Source: Plakobranchus ocellatus (lineage: Eukaryota; Mollusca; Gastropoda; Plakobranchidae). From it: DNA of 23,477 nt. The translations under genes and the position numbers were made by a program. The notes below the pieces were generated by a model. The model saw only the letters and a program-made list of their open reading frames with translations. It was not told where the DNA came from and made no database searches. The first letter of the stretch is position 1. Every line of letters starts with the position of its first letter. Below are positions 20,293 through 23,477 of the stretch, one piece after another. The stretch spans positions 1,666,456 through 1,689,932 of the forward strand of contig BLXT01001203.1 of the NCBI GenBank assembly GCA_019648995.1, read 5' to 3'.

Positions 20293-22938
20293 ATGGAATT
20301 CTTCCGACACCAGCATCCTAAAATACCGGTATTTGTGTTGTATTCTGTGATAATAACATCATTACCTTTAACGGCTGTTTGCCCTTTCCAAACTGATGCT
20401 CCAAATTTAGCAACCAATCGAAGCAGACCAGGAACCGCCATAGTAGCTAAAACGCAAAGCAACCAAACAGTCTCGCAGGATCTCGAAATTTACACAACTA
20501 CCCAAGGGAACGAAAATTCCTTTTCGATTCAATCCTTTGGATTTCAGCAGAATCTCGAGAAATCTACATATAGAGAAATGTCAAATCCATCTAGCTCAGC
20601 CAATACCAATGAGGGGATAACACAAGAGAGTCCGAGTCCTGGGATACACACGAGAACTTTTGTCAAAGAGAAAGGTTTAGATCCTGTCGGCTGTGGCAAC
20701 ACAACACAAATATCCGCTACTTCTGTTCTCATCGGCCTTGGTGACGAGAACAATTCTACAGTTTCTACTGATTTGCCACTGAAGGAGAAATCATCACAGA
20801 AACCTAAGGATGAAAGTGCATACGAGTTTAGAACGAAGCCCTATTCAAATTTGATGACAAGTTATCCTCCTCCGATATCACATAAATCTTTGTTGCTACT
20901 AAATTTGCCAAACAAGGCTCACAAAGCTCTTCCAGAAAATGATACCTCTAAAATTGAGACTGACAAAGAAGGTACTGGAATATCAAAAGTAAGACAGCCG
21001 ATATCCTTGACAACCAAAACTACTGAGAATAATAGATTTCTAGCAGATTCTCTAAACGGAAGCAGCTTTGTTTATGGACAGGTTGAAGAAAACACCACAT
21101 TGATCGACGATAACGACATTGACATGACCTTGACTTTCACATGTGAAGGAAATTGCGGCAAGAAAATATCCTTCCCGTGTTCCTGCAGCGCTACCTGTGT
21201 TGTTTATGGCACATGCTGTGAGAACCTGAGCCAAGACTGTCCACACGTTTGGAAGGAAGGTCAACTCAGATTTGACCACATTCGTCGGTCAGATTTTGTC
21301 TGTGATGCAGACTTAAAGATATACAAAATTGTATCTTGCCCTGGATCCCTTGCGCACAAAGAGATCGGATCGTCAAATACAGAAACGCAGATGATGAGAA
21401 CAGAAACTGTGAGAAACATTTCAGTAGACACAACGCCGAAAATAGAGAATATTACTTTGCCTAATACGTTAGGTTTAACCGAGGCAGATAAACAGCTCCA
21501 AAAATCACTTCGTCAAAGGCTTATCAAGGCGCTTACTGCTGTGCCTGTTACTGATTCAAGTACGGGTTTTACTTTTACCAGCAAAGCTATTTATGACTGC
21601 CTCAACATGCCCCCCCAAACTGCCATGCCATGGTCACTAAAGTTTGACTATAAGACCATGAGCCCGACCAAGTTAGAGGATGTAGACAATTTCCAAACAC
21701 TGGAAGAATATTACCCCAATTTCGACAAGGATATTTTCACGGCGCACTTGTGTGCGCCTGACATTATAGACACATGTAATTTAAATGCCGATCTTGAGGA
21801 GCAAAGTGAGATATATGAAGACAACTGTAAAAACAGTACCGCCATTGTTGTTTCAAAGAGGTTTAGATTAAAACGCTACCGAAACAGATTCTGTGCTTAT
21901 TGCAACGAAGGAAGACACAGTAGATATTACCTCTTAAAAAGTAACAGGGTCTTTGTTAAAGAGTCGAATTTTGTTTTATTAATGTCTCTATCTCAACTAA
22001 ACACATTAAGTTTTAAATTGATTACAAGGTCTTCATTCTCACGCGTGAAGTTCCCTTGGTCGCAGGTAGAATGTCCAGTCCCAGATCAGATTTCTTCCTC
22101 TACAGAACATAATGTAAATTGGCGAGCTTCAGAATCAGAAAAGCCGTCGATATGTTCAGTCACTTGCGGACATCCAAGCTTCACGATTCGATCAGATGGA
22201 ATTTGCAGGGCTCGCCACATAGCATATCTGGCAGTAGCAGACGATGGTCTTGCACCGCTGTGTCCTTCAGCCATGACGGGTATGGCTAGATTCTTTGCAT
22301 GCGGCCTGGAAAGTGAGATAGAAAGCCTTAGAGGAGCAGATGTTCGCGCACCGTCGGTTGAAGTGATGTTTGATTCTACCTACAACAAAAGTCTTTATGT
22401 TGTCAAATTATACATGGCCTTGCCAGAAGAATCTATAATGTTCTTTTCCAATTCTGGAGAAGATGTAATTTCCAACACTCATTACGTTGCTCTTTTAGCG
22501 AAATCTTTTAAAGACTATCGACTGTCTCAGACTCTCTGCCCAGAAATGGAAAAAGGAATCCAGAACGACTATTCGAGAATCATTCAAACTTCCTCACTTG
22601 TCCTAACGATGGAAAGGTTGCTTTGGAAATTGGATTACTTAAAAAATGTCGAGCAGCTTCGAGGTCCAGTTGTAGACAATCAAACCACAACAACCGTGTG
22701 TGTTAGTACTGTTTTTCAAACCTCAGGGGTTGAAGACATTGATCCAAATGAACTTAAATGTATGGATGACCCTGTGTATGAGCGTGACGCAGTTTGGATT
22801 ACCAAGTTCCTCGATTCTCCCTGCCTCTCTCTCTTTGACAATCTCCAGTTGCGAAGCACCAATGGTGCCATTTGTATCGGAGATCATAGGATATTTAACG
22901 GAGCGGTACTCTTTCTCGTTTGGTGGAAATACTACTAA
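20293..22938 (+). CDS. Gene B: tandem paralogue of gene A, secreted somatomedin-B domain protein (881 aa)
   Basis: This is an open frame of 881 codons ending in TAA. The start is the ATG abutting an ATTTTGCAG acceptor, as in gene A; the open codons upstream from 20251 begin with GTG and lie in the intron. The N-terminus (hydrophobic from about residue 13, LYSVIITSLPLTAVC) reads as a signal peptide. The Ser/Thr-rich linker differs from gene A by many substitutions and several indels. The SMB domain spans residues 284-316 with all eight cysteines. The downstream region is very close to gene A: it keeps all 18 cysteines, and FCAYCNEG has its cysteines at 534 and 537. Similarity falls off after C844, and the 37-residue tail ending in VLFLVWWKYY differs from that of gene A and contains an extra cysteine. 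The two frames align through the tail with one codon of length difference, so neither end is an obvious frameshift of the other. No transmembrane bundle follows. Function unknown. Confidence 0.85.
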   Translation: MEFFRHQHPKIPVFVLYSVIITSLPLTAVCPFQTDAPNLATNRSRPGTAIVAKTQSNQTVSQDLEIYTTTQGNENSFSIQSFGFQQNLEKSTYREMSNPSSSANTNEGITQESPSPGIHTRTFVKEKGLDPVGCGNTTQISATSVLIGLGDENNSTVSTDLPLKEKSSQKPKDESAYEFRTKPYSNLMTSYPPPISHKSLLLLNLPNKAHKALPENDTSKIETDKEGTGISKVRQPISLTTKTTENNRFLADSLNGSSFVYGQVEENTTLIDDNDIDMTLTFTCEGNCGKKISFPCSCSATCVVYGTCCENLSQDCPHVWKEGQLRFDHIRRSDFVCDADLKIYKIVSCPGSLAHKEIGSSNTETQMMRTETVRNISVDTTPKIENITLPNTLGLTEADKQLQKSLRQRLIKALTAVPVTDSSTGFTFTSKAIYDCLNMPPQTAMPWSLKFDYKTMSPTKLEDVDNFQTLEEYYPNFDKDIFTAHLCAPDIIDTCNLNADLEEQSEIYEDNCKNSTAIVVSKRFRLKRYRNRFCAYCNEGRHSRYYLLKSNRVFVKESNFVLLMSLSQLNTLSFKLITRSSFSRVKFPWSQVECPVPDQISSSTEHNVNWRASESEKPSICSVTCGHPSFTIRSDGICRARHIAYLAVADDGLAPLCPSAMTGMARFFACGLESEIESLRGADVRAPSVEVMFDSTYNKSLYVVKLYMALPEESIMFFSNSGEDVISNTHYVALLAKSFKDYRLSQTLCPEMEKGIQNDYSRIIQTSSLVLTMERLLWKLDYLKNVEQLRGPVVDNQTTTTVCVSTVFQTSGVEDIDPNELKCMDDPVYERDAVWITKFLDSPCLSLFDNLQLRSTNGAICIGDHRIFNGAVLFLVWWKYY
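21142..21240 (+). other. Somatomedin-B domain of gene B
   Basis: The cysteine framework is the same as in gene A, with only a few amino-acid differences, all in the first third between the second and third cysteines. From the C-x-C to the last cysteine the DNA is nearly identical to gene A, synonymous sites included. Confidence 0.85.
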
Positions 22939-23225
22939 TATTTGGCTAACCTCGTCACAATGCCCGTTTTGAGCTCGACTTTAAAAGAAAAGAAAGAATC
23001 CTCCAGTTGAAAACTGTGCTCTACTGCGACAAAACTTGGGGCAATATAGTTTTACAAAATGATCTTCTAGTAAGAAAATTGCAATCCTCTGCGGTTATTA
23101 ACACTTAATCCTTTGAGAGGCCGAATTGTATTGATAGCAAAAATCCAGGTTGACTCATTGATCTATTTAGACGATTATCACATTGTGTAGAGATTTCTTT
23201 GTTTCGTTTTTTAAGCGTTGTTTTA

Positions 23226-23280
23226 AATAAACAAACAAAAACACAAAAACACACACACAAAAAAAACAAAACAAAACGAA
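23226..23280. repeat. A/CA-rich low-complexity tract downstream of gene B
   Basis: CAAAA and CACA units within the 3' flank of gene B. The tract is not present at the matching place after gene A. Confidence 0.8.
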
Positions 23281-23379
23281 AAATAAATTGTTATTTTGAT
23301 GATATTTTCACTATGCTTTTTACGTATTCAAAACGATATTTGTTTTTTTTCACACTTCTCTGTCTCGCTTCTTAATAAA
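23226..23379 (+). terminator. Candidate polyadenylation signals of gene B
   Basis: AATAAA occurs at 23226-23231, 23282-23287 and 23374-23379, some 290-440 bases after the stop codon, a distance similar to that in gene A. Confidence 0.35.
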
Positions 23380-23477
23380 AAAGGAAATGTATATAGGGCA
23401 TGTTTGCATGTTTGAATGAGGTTTGCATTTAATTTTTCTTTTAAAAGTTTTTGAGCATTGCAATATTGCTTTAATGT

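Overview
The window looks like nuclear DNA of an invertebrate animal, most likely a gastropod mollusc (inference). It is strongly AT-rich and full of microsatellites and decayed LINE-type retroelements. It has no bacterial-style gene packing. Its two long open frames encode secreted, cysteine-rich proteins with a somatomedin-B (SMB) domain, preceded by polypyrimidine-AG splice acceptors.

The backbone is an old tandem duplication. Unit A runs from about 1660 to at least 8100 and unit B from about 14890 to at least 23300. Each unit holds, in order: a non-coding upstream block, a candidate 5'UTR exon ending in a good splice donor, an intron, and one large coding exon on the + strand (gene A 5148-7781, 877 aa; gene B 20293-22938, 881 aa). 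Both proteins have a signal peptide, a Ser/Thr/Asn-rich linker of about 240 residues, one SMB domain, and a conserved region of about 520 residues with 18 shared cysteines. The C-terminal tails diverge. I see no seven-transmembrane region after either frame.

A fragment of the endonuclease-RT linker of a non-LTR retrotransposon lies at the corresponding place in both introns, so that insertion probably predates the duplication. Gene B's intron was later enlarged by nested retroelement debris: a + strand RT relic split by a longer - strand RT copy, which is itself interrupted by a CT-rich repeat that recurs 2.3 kb downstream. Further + strand RT relics lie at about 10.6-11.4 kb and 14.3-14.9 kb.

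The rest is intergenic: (TA)n, (GA)n, (CA)n tracts, a degenerate GATCTAG-rich patch (9.8-10.1 kb) and a possible tRNA-derived SINE head near 1.4 kb. I found no convincing tRNA, rRNA, CRISPR array or intact mobile element. The most interesting content is the paralogous SMB-ectodomain pair and how its upstream region has evolved.
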